Part shown: positions 15,947 to 23,843 of the stretch, piece by piece
Numbering within the stretch: the first letter of the stretch is position 1
Layout of the letters: every line of letters begins with the position of its first letter
DNA from: Elusimicrobiota bacterium
Lineage (GTDB): Bacteria > Elusimicrobiota > Endomicrobiia > Endomicrobiales > Endomicrobiaceae
Assembly: GCA_031274365.1 (NCBI GenBank)
Contig: JAISQF010000021.1
Coordinates: forward strand, 1 to 36,508
Length of the DNA stretch: 36,508 nucleotides
Direction: 5' to 3'
Translations under genes and position numbers: made by a program
Notes under the pieces: model-generated
What the model saw: only the letters and a program-made list of their open reading frames with translations
Database searches by the model: none
Told to the model about the DNA's origin: nothing

Positions 15947-16318
15947 ATGACAAACTGCAATTGCACAGGGCTTAATTGTCCCGTTGACACTACGCTGCGT
16001 CTGATTGGCGGAAAATACAAATCCTTGATTCTATGGCATCTCATCAATGGCGCTTTGCGCCACAGTGAAATTCACCGTTTGATTCCGCAAGCCACGCCCA
16101 AAATGCTGACACAGCAACTTCGTGAGCTTGAGCGGGACAACTTGCTTTTTCGCACCGTTTATCCCGTTGTGCCGCCAAAAGTGGAATATGCGCTCACGGA
16201 CTCCGGTCTGAGTTTGAAACCTATTTTGTTTGCTATGTATGACTGGGGCGCGAATTATTTACGGGATAATGGCAGGGAAATCAACTGTTCTATGACGATG
16301 GATGTCCGCGAAACTTAA
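15947..16318 (+). CDS. HxlR-family transcriptional regulator, Cys-rich; candidate copper or redox sensor
   Basis: A 123-residue winged-helix regulator of the HxlR family, recognised by CPVDTTLRLIGGKYKSLILWHL near the N-terminus, RFSEI-like RHSEIHRLIP, and TPKMLTQQLRELERDNL for the recognition helix. ATG 15947 is preferred because ggagg (15934-15938) lies eight bases upstream; longer frames lack such a site. Besides the family's usual Cys (C11), it has C4 and C6 (CNCTGLNC) and a C-terminal C114-x-M116-x-M118 group, possible thiol/thioether ligands for Cu(I). HxlR members usually sense electrophiles or oxidants through the conserved Cys. It is divergent from copA and shares its promoter region, so it is likely to regulate copA. 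Confidence 0.88.
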   Translation: MTNCNCTGLNCPVDTTLRLIGGKYKSLILWHLINGALRHSEIHRLIPQATPKMLTQQLRELERDNLLFRTVYPVVPPKVEYALTDSGLSLKPILFAMYDWGANYLRDNGREINCSMTMDVRET

Positions 16319-17728
16319 TTACACCACAGTGATAGAGCCTCTTATCATACCCATCCAGCAGCTATACCGGAATGTGCCGGTTTTATCCGGCGTGAACTCA
16401 ATGATATTTTCACCTGTTTTGAACTGATAGCGTATGCCGTATTCCGGTATCCGCATTCTATTATTACAACCGTTAATACTGCCCTGCGGCGCGTCTATTG
16501 TCCATTTCACGGGCTTTCCAACTTGGACGGTAATTGATGGATAGCGTCCGCCCGCAAGTGTGCTTTTAACAATTTGGATGCCGTTTTCTATAACAATGTT
16601 AGAAGCATTTGACGGTCCTCTTGCGGCAAGCGCTGAATTGGGTGCGGATAGAAAGTCAAGAGATAATCCCGAAAGAGTCCAGCCTTGTGATAACATTGAA
16701 AAACCAAGAATCATAACTAATACGGCGCCAACAGTCATAACTTTGTGCGTAAATTTTTTACTGAGCATTGAACTCAACGCGCCAAGCCCGAACATCATGG
16801 GCACGGTTCCGAGAGAAAATAGCAGCATGGACAATGCGCCCGTAATGGGGCTTCCTGTGGAAAGAGCGTAAATTTGCATGGCTTGCAAAGGCCCGCATGG
16901 CATAAAGCCGTTTAGCAGTCCGACGATAAGCGGACTATTACCGCTCGATTTTTTCTCGTCTATTTTGCGGGAAAATATACGCGGCATACTCGGTGTGAGT
17001 TTTCTTATAATTGGAAAAATGCCAAACATATTGATTCCTATAATAATCATAAATATGCCGGCTGCAAGTTTCAGTATTCCTTGCAGGCTGCTCGAAAAAG
17101 AAAGAACCGAACCGAGCGCGCCGACAAGAAAGCCAATGGCTGTATAGGAAACAACCCGTCCGAGATTATATAGGAAGCTGGGGCGCAAGGCTGCAGCGCT
17201 GTTGACGCCGGCTTTGCCTATCTGTGCGGATTGCGACATGCTCTTGGCCGGCGGTATGCACTGAGAGAGATTTATTCCTCCGCACATAGCGATACAGTGA
17301 ACTGAAGTCAAAAGTCCGATGACAAACAGCATTGCATAACCCATATCAGCCTCGGCGGTTGGGAATAGGTTAAAAATCTCCGTAAGACCGAAATGTCTTG
17401 CCAATATGAATAGCGCAAGCAGTATTATTAGGATGCCGACGGCGTGCCTATAATCCGTTTTTGGAGCTTTGTCCGTCAACACCTCATAGTCCAACTTTTC
17501 AATGACTGCCGTAATATCTTTTATTGATATAATGTCAGTATCATAGGTGATTTCAGCGGTTCCTGTTCTATAGCTGACACTTGCGCTTAAGACGCCCGCA
17601 GTGTTTCGCAGTTTCTTTTCGATTTTGTTTTGGCAGCTTATACATGTCATACCGCCGATTCTCATTTTTTTTGATTTGATTTCCGATTCCATAAAGCGAC
17701 ATTTCCTCCCTTTATTTGATATTCTCAT
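16319..17728 (-). CDS. HMA / TauE-SafE (DsbD_2-like) membrane / cupredoxin fusion protein
   Basis: A 469-residue, three-part protein. The N-terminus is an HMA domain with MTCISC (C29/C32). The middle (about 95-350) is a polytopic membrane domain of the TauE/SafE or DsbD_2 type, with paired motifs SVHCIAMCGG and NGFMPCGPLQ. The C-terminus (about 370-469) is a cupredoxin-like domain with SINGCNNRM and YSCWMGM (C457, M459, M461) as probable copper ligands. Such fusions occur in copper loci of anaerobic Firmicutes. A role in moving or delivering copper across the inner membrane is inferred. An internal ATG at 17692, with gggagg twelve bases upstream, is an alternative start that keeps the HMA domain. 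Its stop codon directly abuts that of the HxlR gene on the other strand. Confidence 0.87.
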   Translation of the reverse strand: MRISNKGRKCRFMESEIKSKKMRIGGMTCISCQNKIEKKLRNTAGVLSASVSYRTGTAEITYDTDIISIKDITAVIEKLDYEVLTDKAPKTDYRHAVGILIILLALFILARHFGLTEIFNLFPTAEADMGYAMLFVIGLLTSVHCIAMCGGINLSQCIPPAKSMSQSAQIGKAGVNSAAALRPSFLYNLGRVVSYTAIGFLVGALGSVLSFSSSLQGILKLAAGIFMIIIGINMFGIFPIIRKLTPSMPRIFSRKIDEKKSSGNSPLIVGLLNGFMPCGPLQAMQIYALSTGSPITGALSMLLFSLGTVPMMFGLGALSSMLSKKFTHKVMTVGAVLVMILGFSMLSQGWTLSGLSLDFLSAPNSALAARGPSNASNIVIENGIQIVKSTLAGGRYPSITVQVGKPVKWTIDAPQGSINGCNNRMRIPEYGIRYQFKTGENIIEFTPDKTGTFRYSCWMGMIRGSITVV

Positions 17729-17839
17729 TATACTTAATACTTAGCAAACGTGTGAATTTTATATGGATTTACACTTTGCCGCAAATTTTTTATCGCAATG
17801 ATTTTTGCTTTGCCCGCGATTAACGATACTATTATATAA

Positions 17840-18003
17840 GGGGCATGTGTAGAAATTATATGGATTGAAATAAAAAAAATCGGCAGACCAAAAATAGAGA
17901 AAGCGTCAACGCCCGCCGTATAAATCGAAAAAAATAAATATAGATGGAATATTATATTACAATAACTATTGATAATTCACACTTCATATTTTATAATCAT
18001 TAA
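17840..18003. repeat. Degenerate repeat fragments at the right edge of the copper block
   Basis: In the gap between the fusion gene and cutA, 17885-17916 resembles part of flank segment A (3272-3303), and 17939-18003 resembles 3671-3730, sharing tacaataact and gataattcacac. A short stop-to-stop frame here ends in RPKIEKASTPAV, reminiscent of the RPRIEEVSIS-type peptide after the autotransporters. No gene is visible; 17729-17839 should hold the promoter of the leftward fusion gene, but no strong match is seen. Confidence 0.55.
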
Positions 18004-18039
18004 AAATATTATGTTGAAATTTAACGGCGGAGATAGAAA

Positions 18040-18354
18040 ATGAAATGTATCAATGTTTTTGTAACTGTTCCGAATAAAAAAACTGCGGACAAAATAGCTC
18101 GTCATTTATTAAACAATAAAATAATTTCCTGCGTAAGCATTATTAAAGATATTGAATCTTTTTATTGGTGGAAAGGAAAAGTTGAACGCTCAAAGGAGTT
18201 GTTGCTTTTAATGAAAACGGTCAAAAGCAAATTCGTATGTCTTGTAAAAGAAATCAAAAAAATCCATCCTTATGAAGTTCCTGAAATCATATCAATAGAT
18301 ATTTCCGCAGGAAATAAAGATTATATCGAATGGATAAAAAAGAACGTCCTATGA
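18040..18354 (+). CDS. cutA: CutA1-type divalent-cation tolerance protein
   Basis: A 104-residue member of the CutA1 family, small trimeric cytoplasmic proteins named for a copper-tolerance phenotype in E. coli but without a settled molecular role. Family features seen are VTVPNKKTADKIA at the start, NNKIISCVSII, the aromatic SFYWWKGKVE, and KKIHPYEVPEII followed by YIEWIKK at the end. The length is normal. A ggaga site lies seven bases before the ATG. The next gene starts inside its stop codon (ATGA). Although next to the copper block, its AT-rich codon use matches the host chromosome, so it probably was not part of that insertion. Confidence 0.93.
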   Translation: MKCINVFVTVPNKKTADKIARHLLNNKIISCVSIIKDIESFYWWKGKVERSKELLLLMKTVKSKFVCLVKEIKKIHPYEVPEIISIDISAGNKDYIEWIKKNVL

Positions 18355-19154
18355 TTGACTTTAAAATGCCCGAGGCTATTTTCTTTGACGTCGATGGAAC
18401 GCTTTTTAGTCATTCAACTTTAAGCGTTCCCGAAAGCTCTAAAAAATCTTTGCAAGCGGCAAGGAATATGGGGATAAAACTGTTTGTTGCCACCGGACGC
18501 CATAGATTGTTTTTAGAGGATATTCCTTGGATGATGGATTTTGGCTTTGACGGTTATATCACATTAAACGGTCAATTTTGTTTTAGCGGAGACGCTGTTA
18601 TTTATGAAAATTATATCAATCAAAAAGCTGTGGAAATTTTATTAAATTATCTTAAAGCTCAAAAAGAAACTATTCCTTTTATGTTTTTAGAAAAAGATAT
18701 GATTTATAAAAATTTTGAACTTTTGCAAGGAAACAATATAAGAATTTCTAAAAAATGCGAAACATTTTTAGATATAAACGATTGTTATAGAGCTTTGAAA
18801 AATAAAATTTATCAGATAAATACTTATGCCGCAAAAGATATTGCCGTGCCCATAATACAAGAGATGGAATATTGTTCTTGGACGGGATGGGGAAGCCAGT
18901 GTATAGATATAATTCCGTTGAAAGCAAATAAAGCCGAAAGCGTAAAAAAAGTTATAGAATATTTCGGGTTTTCTATGGACAAAATTGCGGTTTTTGGCGA
19001 CGGAGATAATGATGCCGAAATGCTGTCTTTGCCGTTGATTAGCATAGCGATGGGCAATGCTTCAGACAAAGCAAAAGCCGCCGCAAATTATATTACTGAC
19101 GATATTGACAAAGACGGTTTGTCTAAAGCAATGTCTAAATTGCTTCATTTATAA
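18351..19154 (+). CDS. Cof-type HAD-superfamily phosphatase
   Basis: A 267-residue hydrolase with all four HAD motifs: FFDVDGTLF near the N-terminus (nucleophile and acid aspartates), LFVATGR with the motif II threonine, the motif III lysine region near LKANKAES, and VFGDGDNDAEML (motif IV). The long segment between motifs II and III is the C2-type cap of the Cof/YidA group, which dephosphorylates sugar phosphates or similar small molecules. The substrate cannot be told from sequence. The start at 18351 overlaps the cutA stop by four bases, pointing to translational coupling. Confidence 0.92.
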   Translation: MIDFKMPEAIFFDVDGTLFSHSTLSVPESSKKSLQAARNMGIKLFVATGRHRLFLEDIPWMMDFGFDGYITLNGQFCFSGDAVIYENYINQKAVEILLNYLKAQKETIPFMFLEKDMIYKNFELLQGNNIRISKKCETFLDINDCYRALKNKIYQINTYAAKDIAVPIIQEMEYCSWTGWGSQCIDIIPLKANKAESVKKVIEYFGFSMDKIAVFGDGDNDAEMLSLPLISIAMGNASDKAKAAANYITDDIDKDGLSKAMSKLLHL

Positions 19155-19196
19155 TGATAATGTCGGGAATTAAAAATTTTAAGGAGAAAAATTTTG

Positions 19197-20831
19197 ATGA
19201 AAACGGACATAGAAATTGCAAACGGCGTGAAATTAAAACCTATTAAAGAAGTCGCTCAAAAAATTGGAATAGACAAAGACGAGCTTTATCTATATGGAAA
19301 TTATATGGCTAAGGTGAACGCTAAAAATGATAGAAAAGCAAAACTGATTTTGGTCACCGCGATAAATCCCACGCCGGCAGGAGAGGGAAAAACGACTGTA
19401 AGCATAGGGCTTGCCGACGCATTAAATTTAATCGGCAAGAAAACGGCGCTTGCTTTAAGGGAGCCGTCTTTAGGACCTGTCTTTGGAATAAAAGGCGGAG
19501 CTGCGGGCGGAGGATTTTCTCAGATAGCGCCTATGGAAGATATAAATCTGCATTTTACCGGAGATTTTCACGCCATTACCGCGGCAAATAATTTGCTTTC
19601 GGCTATGATTGACAATCATATTTATTGGGGAAATTCTCTTCGTATAAAAAAAGTTTTTGCTCGCCGCGCTCAAGACGTCAACGACCGCTCTTTGAGAAAT
19701 ATCGTCGCCGGGCTTGGATATAATGTAAGAGAGGACGGTTTTGATATTACGGCGGCAAGCGAAATAATGGCTATTACGGCTCTATCTTTTGACATAGAAA
19801 ATTTGAAAGAAAGAATCGGCAATATCATAATAGCTCAAGATGAGAACAATAATTTTATCACGGCAAAAGACATAAAAGCCGGCGAGGCTATGACTATTTT
19901 ACTAAAGGATGCGATAAAACCGAATTTAGTCCAAACTTTAGAGGGTAATCCGGCTTTTGTTCACGCTGGACCTTTTGCAAATATCGCCCACGGATGCAAC
20001 AGCATAATAGCGACAAGGACGGCTTTGAGTTATGCCGATTATGTTGTGACGGAAGCGGGCTTTGGGGCGGATTTGGGGGCTGAAAAATTTCTCGATATAA
20101 AATGCCGTATTGCAAATATAGCGCCCGACGCCGTCGTAATTGTGGCGACGATAAGGGGATTAAAATATGCGGGCGGAACGTTAAAAGAGAATCTTTCAAA
20201 ACCCGATTTAGATTCTCTAAAAAAAGGAATTCCAAATTTAATAAAGCATATAGAAAATATAAAAAATGTTTTTGGGCTTGCCTGCATTGTGGCTATCAAT
20301 AAATTTGAAAGCGATACTGATGAGGAAATAAAAGTATTGGAAAGCGAATGCAAAAAAGCCGGCGCCGAGAGCGTTCTTGCCGACGTTTGGGCTAAAGGCG
20401 GAGCGGGCGCAAAAGAGCTTGCCGAGAAAACAGCGGAGCTTTGTAAAATAAAATCGCAATTAAAATTTGCTTATGATTTGTCCGACTCTCCTCAAATAAA
20501 AATTGAGAAAATTTCAAAAAAAATATACGGCGCAAGAAACGTCGTTTTTTTGCCAAAAGCTCAAAAAGTTTTGCAGTCGATTAAGGGAAAGTCTTATGAA
20601 AAGTTTTTGGTATGTATAGCCAAAACTCAATATTCTCTCTCGGACAATCCCGCATTATTAGGACGTCCTGAAAATTTTGACATAACTGTCCGCGATATTC
20701 TTTTAAGGGGCGGAGCTGAATTTTTAGTCGCTTTGGCGGGGGATATAATGCTTATGCCGGGATTAGGAAAAATCCCCGCGGCTGAGAAAATGACAATAAA
20801 CGTCGATGGAACAATAAGAGGACTGTTTTAG
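19197..20831 (+). CDS. fhs: Formate--tetrahydrofolate ligase
   Basis: A 544-residue enzyme that uses ATP to join formate and tetrahydrofolate into 10-formyl-THF, feeding purine synthesis and, in acetogens, the methyl branch. Seen are the P-loop TPAGEGKTT (59-67), the family signature KGGAAGGGFSQIAPMEDINLHFTGD, and FGADLGAEKFLDIKC. The length is normal for the family. ATG 19197, eleven bases after aaggag (19181-19186), is chosen over the TTG just before it. It is about 40 bp after the HAD gene and could be cotranscribed. No folate or formate genes adjoin, so a housekeeping one-carbon role is the simplest reading. Confidence 0.96.
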   Translation: MKTDIEIANGVKLKPIKEVAQKIGIDKDELYLYGNYMAKVNAKNDRKAKLILVTAINPTPAGEGKTTVSIGLADALNLIGKKTALALREPSLGPVFGIKGGAAGGGFSQIAPMEDINLHFTGDFHAITAANNLLSAMIDNHIYWGNSLRIKKVFARRAQDVNDRSLRNIVAGLGYNVREDGFDITAASEIMAITALSFDIENLKERIGNIIIAQDENNNFITAKDIKAGEAMTILLKDAIKPNLVQTLEGNPAFVHAGPFANIAHGCNSIIATRTALSYADYVVTEAGFGADLGAEKFLDIKCRIANIAPDAVVIVATIRGLKYAGGTLKENLSKPDLDSLKKGIPNLIKHIENIKNVFGLACIVAINKFESDTDEEIKVLESECKKAGAESVLADVWAKGGAGAKELAEKTAELCKIKSQLKFAYDLSDSPQIKIEKISKKIYGARNVVFLPKAQKVLQSIKGKSYEKFLVCIAKTQYSLSDNPALLGRPENFDITVRDILLRGGAEFLVALAGDIMLMPGLGKIPAAEKMTINVDGTIRGLF

Positions 20832-20927
20832 TTTTTTTGTTTTTATTTATTTTTTCGCTTGACCGCTTGGGACTTTTTTTAGTTTTTTGTCTCCAGCCGC
20901 TGCGGACATTCGCTTATATTTTTTTGG

Positions 20928-21081
20928 CATTTGCCAAACTCGCCGCCCCCGCGCATAACGACATAAGGTAGGGCGGCTCACACAGTGTCAAATGATAATC
21001 CAAAAAAATATTTCGCTCATAGACGCGTCCTTTTAAGGCGGCCTCCGCAAAAAACCCTCTATAAATAAAGACACAGCAAAA
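20928..21081. repeat. Dispersed intergenic repeat, copy 2
   Basis: Full-length relative of 3905-4056. The sequence just to its left (about 20879-20915, with gccgctgcggacattcgct) resembles the 5' end of the first autotransporter gene (about 165-205). To its right, 21123-21139 is a small hairpin (AAGTCCC, 3-nt loop, GGGACTT) that recalls tgtccctgcggga near 3860. The gap 20832-21245 holds nothing else that I recognise. Confidence 0.75.
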
Positions 21082-21245
21082 GCAGAGATTTGCATTTCTT
21101 TTTTTTGCTTTTGTTGTTAAGAAAGTCCCCGCGGGACTTAATTTTACTCTTGTTTTGTCTTTGTCTCTTAAACTGTCATTACAAAAAGTCTAATATGTTA
21201 AGAGATTTAACACGTTTTGTTTTTATTTTACAAAGGAGATATAAT

Positions 21246-22067
21246 ATGAAATTTAGAGTCCTTTCGGATCTCCATATCGACGTAAATAGTAAATATAAAA
21301 TTTCTTGGGACGATAAAGATATTCTTACTATTATAGCGGGGGATGTCGCGGGCTCTTTATCTGATACTAAAAAATTTCTGAGAGATAAATTTAATAATGT
21401 CATTTTTATAGCGGGAAATCATTTAGTTTATAATGATGAAAATATGCCGATTCAAATTCTTTATCAAGACTTAAAAGACGAATTTCCCATTGATTCTAAA
21501 ATAGCTTTTTTGCAAGACGATTATAAAATTATAGACGATACGGTTTTTATCGGCGCGACTTTATGGACTGACTATGCTTATAATCCCGGAATACTTCCAA
21601 AAGACGTTTCTGTAAAAAAAATTATTCAGGTCAATATGGAAGTTGCAAGCGAATGTATGAACGATTATAGATGGGGTTTATATCTTGATGAAAAAAGAAA
21701 AATAGTTCCTCTTACTCCCAAACATTGCGCCGGTTTTTTTGCAAAATCTTTAAAATTTATAAAAAAAACTTATGATAAGTTTGCCGGCGGCGCAAAGAAA
21801 ATAGTTTTGATTGTTCATCACGGAGTCTCTCCGAAAGTTTTAGGATTAGGATATACTTGCGATGAAATAGCGGCGTTTTATATAAGCGATTTAGAGGATT
21901 TTATCTCTGCACAATTGCCCGATTTGTCTTTGATAATACACGGACATATACATATTTCATGCGCTTATAAAATAGGAAAAATTCCCGTTTTATGTAATGC
22001 AAGAGGATATGAAAATATGGGAAAGAAAAATACAAATTTTAATAAAGACTTAATTTTAGAGATTTGA
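21246..22067 (+). CDS. Calcineurin-like metallophosphoesterase
   Basis: A 273-residue protein with the five metal-binding motifs of the family in order: SDLHID (DxH), AGDVAG (GD), GNHLVYN (GNH), VHHGVSP (H) and HGHIHIS (GHxH). It should be a dinuclear-metal cytoplasmic phosphoesterase; the substrate is unknown. ATG 21246 is chosen because ggag (21235-21238) lies seven bases upstream and the protein then begins directly with the catalytic SDLHID strand. A longer in-frame start at 21090 would add residues encoded by repeat-like sequence. It lies alone between the repeat-filled gap and queF. Confidence 0.9.
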   Translation: MKFRVLSDLHIDVNSKYKISWDDKDILTIIAGDVAGSLSDTKKFLRDKFNNVIFIAGNHLVYNDENMPIQILYQDLKDEFPIDSKIAFLQDDYKIIDDTVFIGATLWTDYAYNPGILPKDVSVKKIIQVNMEVASECMNDYRWGLYLDEKRKIVPLTPKHCAGFFAKSLKFIKKTYDKFAGGAKKIVLIVHHGVSPKVLGLGYTCDEIAAFYISDLEDFISAQLPDLSLIIHGHIHISCAYKIGKIPVLCNARGYENMGKKNTNFNKDLILEI

Positions 22068-22114
22068 TTAAAAAATTAGAAATATAAAAATATCGCGATA
22101 AAAAGGAGATTATA

Positions 22115-22507
22115 GTGGAGAAAAAAACACCGATTTTTGATAAAGTCAGTCCCGATTTGCTTGAGGCTATGCCCTATCAGTATATAGGAAAAGATATAGA
22201 CGTAAATATTCAAACTGAGGAATTTACCTGTTTATGTCCGTGGACGGGGCTTCCCGATTACGCTTTGCTTTCAATTTCTTATATTCCCAATGAATTGGTA
22301 ATAGAGTTAAAATCGTTAAAAATGTATTTGCAGTCTTTTAGAATGGTGGGAATGGTTCACGAAAGCGTTGTAAATAAAATCACCGACGATTTGTCGTCGA
22401 TTATAAAACCTAAAAAAATGTTTGTTGAGTTAAGATTTGGAATTCGCGGCGGAATAGAAACTACGGTCAGCAGACAAATAGAGGATAAAAATGTTAAAAA
22501 AAGTTGA
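22115..22507 (+). CDS. queF: NADPH-dependent 7-cyano-7-deazaguanine reductase QueF
   Basis: A 130-residue unimodular QueF, which reduces preQ0 to preQ1 in queuosine synthesis. Seen are the catalytic Cys C41 in CPWTG with the following PD (D48), the family motif ELKSLKMYLQSFR (63-75), and the HE pair (H81/E82). The usual Q of TGQPD is L here (TGLPD), a possible variation near the active site. The start is GTG 22115, seven bases after aaggag. Its 3' end overlaps murC by 17 bp, so it is probably cotranscribed with the cell wall genes. No preQ1 riboswitch was recognised in the 47-bp leader. Confidence 0.93.
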   Translation: MEKKTPIFDKVSPDLLEAMPYQYIGKDIDVNIQTEEFTCLCPWTGLPDYALLSISYIPNELVIELKSLKMYLQSFRMVGMVHESVVNKITDDLSSIIKPKKMFVELRFGIRGGIETTVSRQIEDKNVKKS

Positions 22508-23843
22508 GAATATTCATTTTATCGGAATAGGCGGTTCCGGTATGTCGGGCATTGCCGAAGTCTTGATAAATTTAGGGCATAAAGTTTCTGGTTCCGATTT
22601 GAAAAAAACTGAGACTACCGAACGCTTAAAATCTATGGGCGCAAAAATTTTTATAGGACATAATCCAAAAAATATAAAAAACGCAGAAGTCGCCGTAATT
22701 TCTACAGCCGTCCAAAAAAGTAATCCCGAAGTTAAAGCCGCCCGCCAAAACAAAATTCCCGTCATACGCAGAGTTGAAATGCTTGCGGAATTAGCGCGTC
22801 TTAAATATTGCATTACAATAGCCGGAACGCATGGAAAAACCACAGCCACCTCTATGACGGCTATGGTATTGTCCGAAGGCGGGCTTGACCCGACCGTCGT
22901 AGTCGGCGGCAGATTGAAAAATATAAATACAGGCGCTCGTCTTGGGAAAGGAGATTATCTTGTTGCCGAAGCCGACGAATCGGACGGCTCTTTCTTAAAA
23001 CTTTCGCCCGCCGTCACAGTTGTGACAAATATAGACAACGATCATCTTGATTATTATAAGACTATGGATAATTTGAAAAACGCTTTTGTCGAGCATATAA
23101 ACAGCGTTCCTTTTTACGGGGCTGCGATAATTTGTTCCGACGATAAAATAGTCGTAGAAATTATTCCTCAAATTAGGAGAAAATATATAACTTACGGTTT
23201 TAAAGGAAATCCCGACTTAAAAGCTTCCGACGTTAAAATTATGAACGGTTATACGACATTTGAAGTTTTTTATAAAAATAAAAAGTTGGGACGGGCGCGC
23301 ATAAGAGTTCCCGGTATGCATAATATCTTGAATTCTCTCGCGGCTATAGGCGTGGGTTTGCAGCTTGGAATTCCTTTTAAGACGATAATAAAAGGAATAT
23401 ATAATTTTGACGGCGTCGGCAGACGTCTTGAAATAAAAGGCGAAAAAAACGGAGTTTTAGTTATAGACGATTACGGACATCATCCGACGGAAGTTAAAGC
23501 CACGATAAGCGCGATAAAACATTTTTGGGCTAAAAGAAAATTGATTGTTTTATTTCAGCCCCATAGATATACGAGGACGCAAAATTTATTTAAAGAGTTT
23601 GGCGAAAGTTTTAACGGAGCTGATTTGGTTGAAGTTTTAGATATTTATTCAGCCGGCGAAAAATCTATAAAGGGAGTAAGTGCGGATTTAATTTGTAATG
23701 AATTGAAAAAAAATAAAATAAAAGCTCAAAAATATACCGGAGCCAAAAATCTTGCGGATAATGTTTTTTCAGGATGTATAGTTTTAACTCTGGGCGCCGG
23801 CGACGTATGGAAAGAAGGTGAAAAATTATTAACCTTGATTTGA
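22491..23843 (+). CDS. murC: UDP-N-acetylmuramate--L-alanine ligase MurC
   Basis: A 450-residue Mur ligase that adds the first amino acid to UDP-MurNAc in the cytoplasm. An N-terminal Rossmann domain begins with HFIGIGGSGMSGIAEVL. The central ATP-binding domain has the P-loop AGTHGKTT (111-118) and EADESDGSF. The C-terminal domain contains DDYGHHPTEV and FQPHRYTRT. All expected motifs and the length are normal. It begins inside the end of queF and overlaps murB by four bases, part of a compact wall and division operon. Confidence 0.97.
   Translation: MLKKVENIHFIGIGGSGMSGIAEVLINLGHKVSGSDLKKTETTERLKSMGAKIFIGHNPKNIKNAEVAVISTAVQKSNPEVKAARQNKIPVIRRVEMLAELARLKYCITIAGTHGKTTATSMTAMVLSEGGLDPTVVVGGRLKNINTGARLGKGDYLVAEADESDGSFLKLSPAVTVVTNIDNDHLDYYKTMDNLKNAFVEHINSVPFYGAAIICSDDKIVVEIIPQIRRKYITYGFKGNPDLKASDVKIMNGYTTFEVFYKNKKLGRARIRVPGMHNILNSLAAIGVGLQLGIPFKTIIKGIYNFDGVGRRLEIKGEKNGVLVIDDYGHHPTEVKATISAIKHFWAKRKLIVLFQPHRYTRTQNLFKEFGESFNGADLVEVLDIYSAGEKSIKGVSADLICNELKKNKIKAQKYTGAKNLADNVFSGCIVLTLGAGDVWKEGEKLLTLI

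Noticed and set aside
17840-17923. Small peptide gene ending RPKIEKASTPAV
   Set aside because: The stop-to-stop frame has no start codon or ribosome site and overlaps a degenerate repeat; resemblance to the post-autotransporter peptide suggests repeat descent.
21123-21139. Hairpin AAGTCCC-loop-GGGACTT as a terminator for fhs
   Set aside because: The stem is good, but it is almost 300 bp after fhs, the T tract is weak, and it lies within repeat-derived sequence, so assigning it as the fhs terminator is not justified.
22068-22114. preQ1 riboswitch before queF
   Set aside because: The 47-bp spacer is nearly all A/T and shows no H-type pseudoknot elements or conserved C-rich loop.
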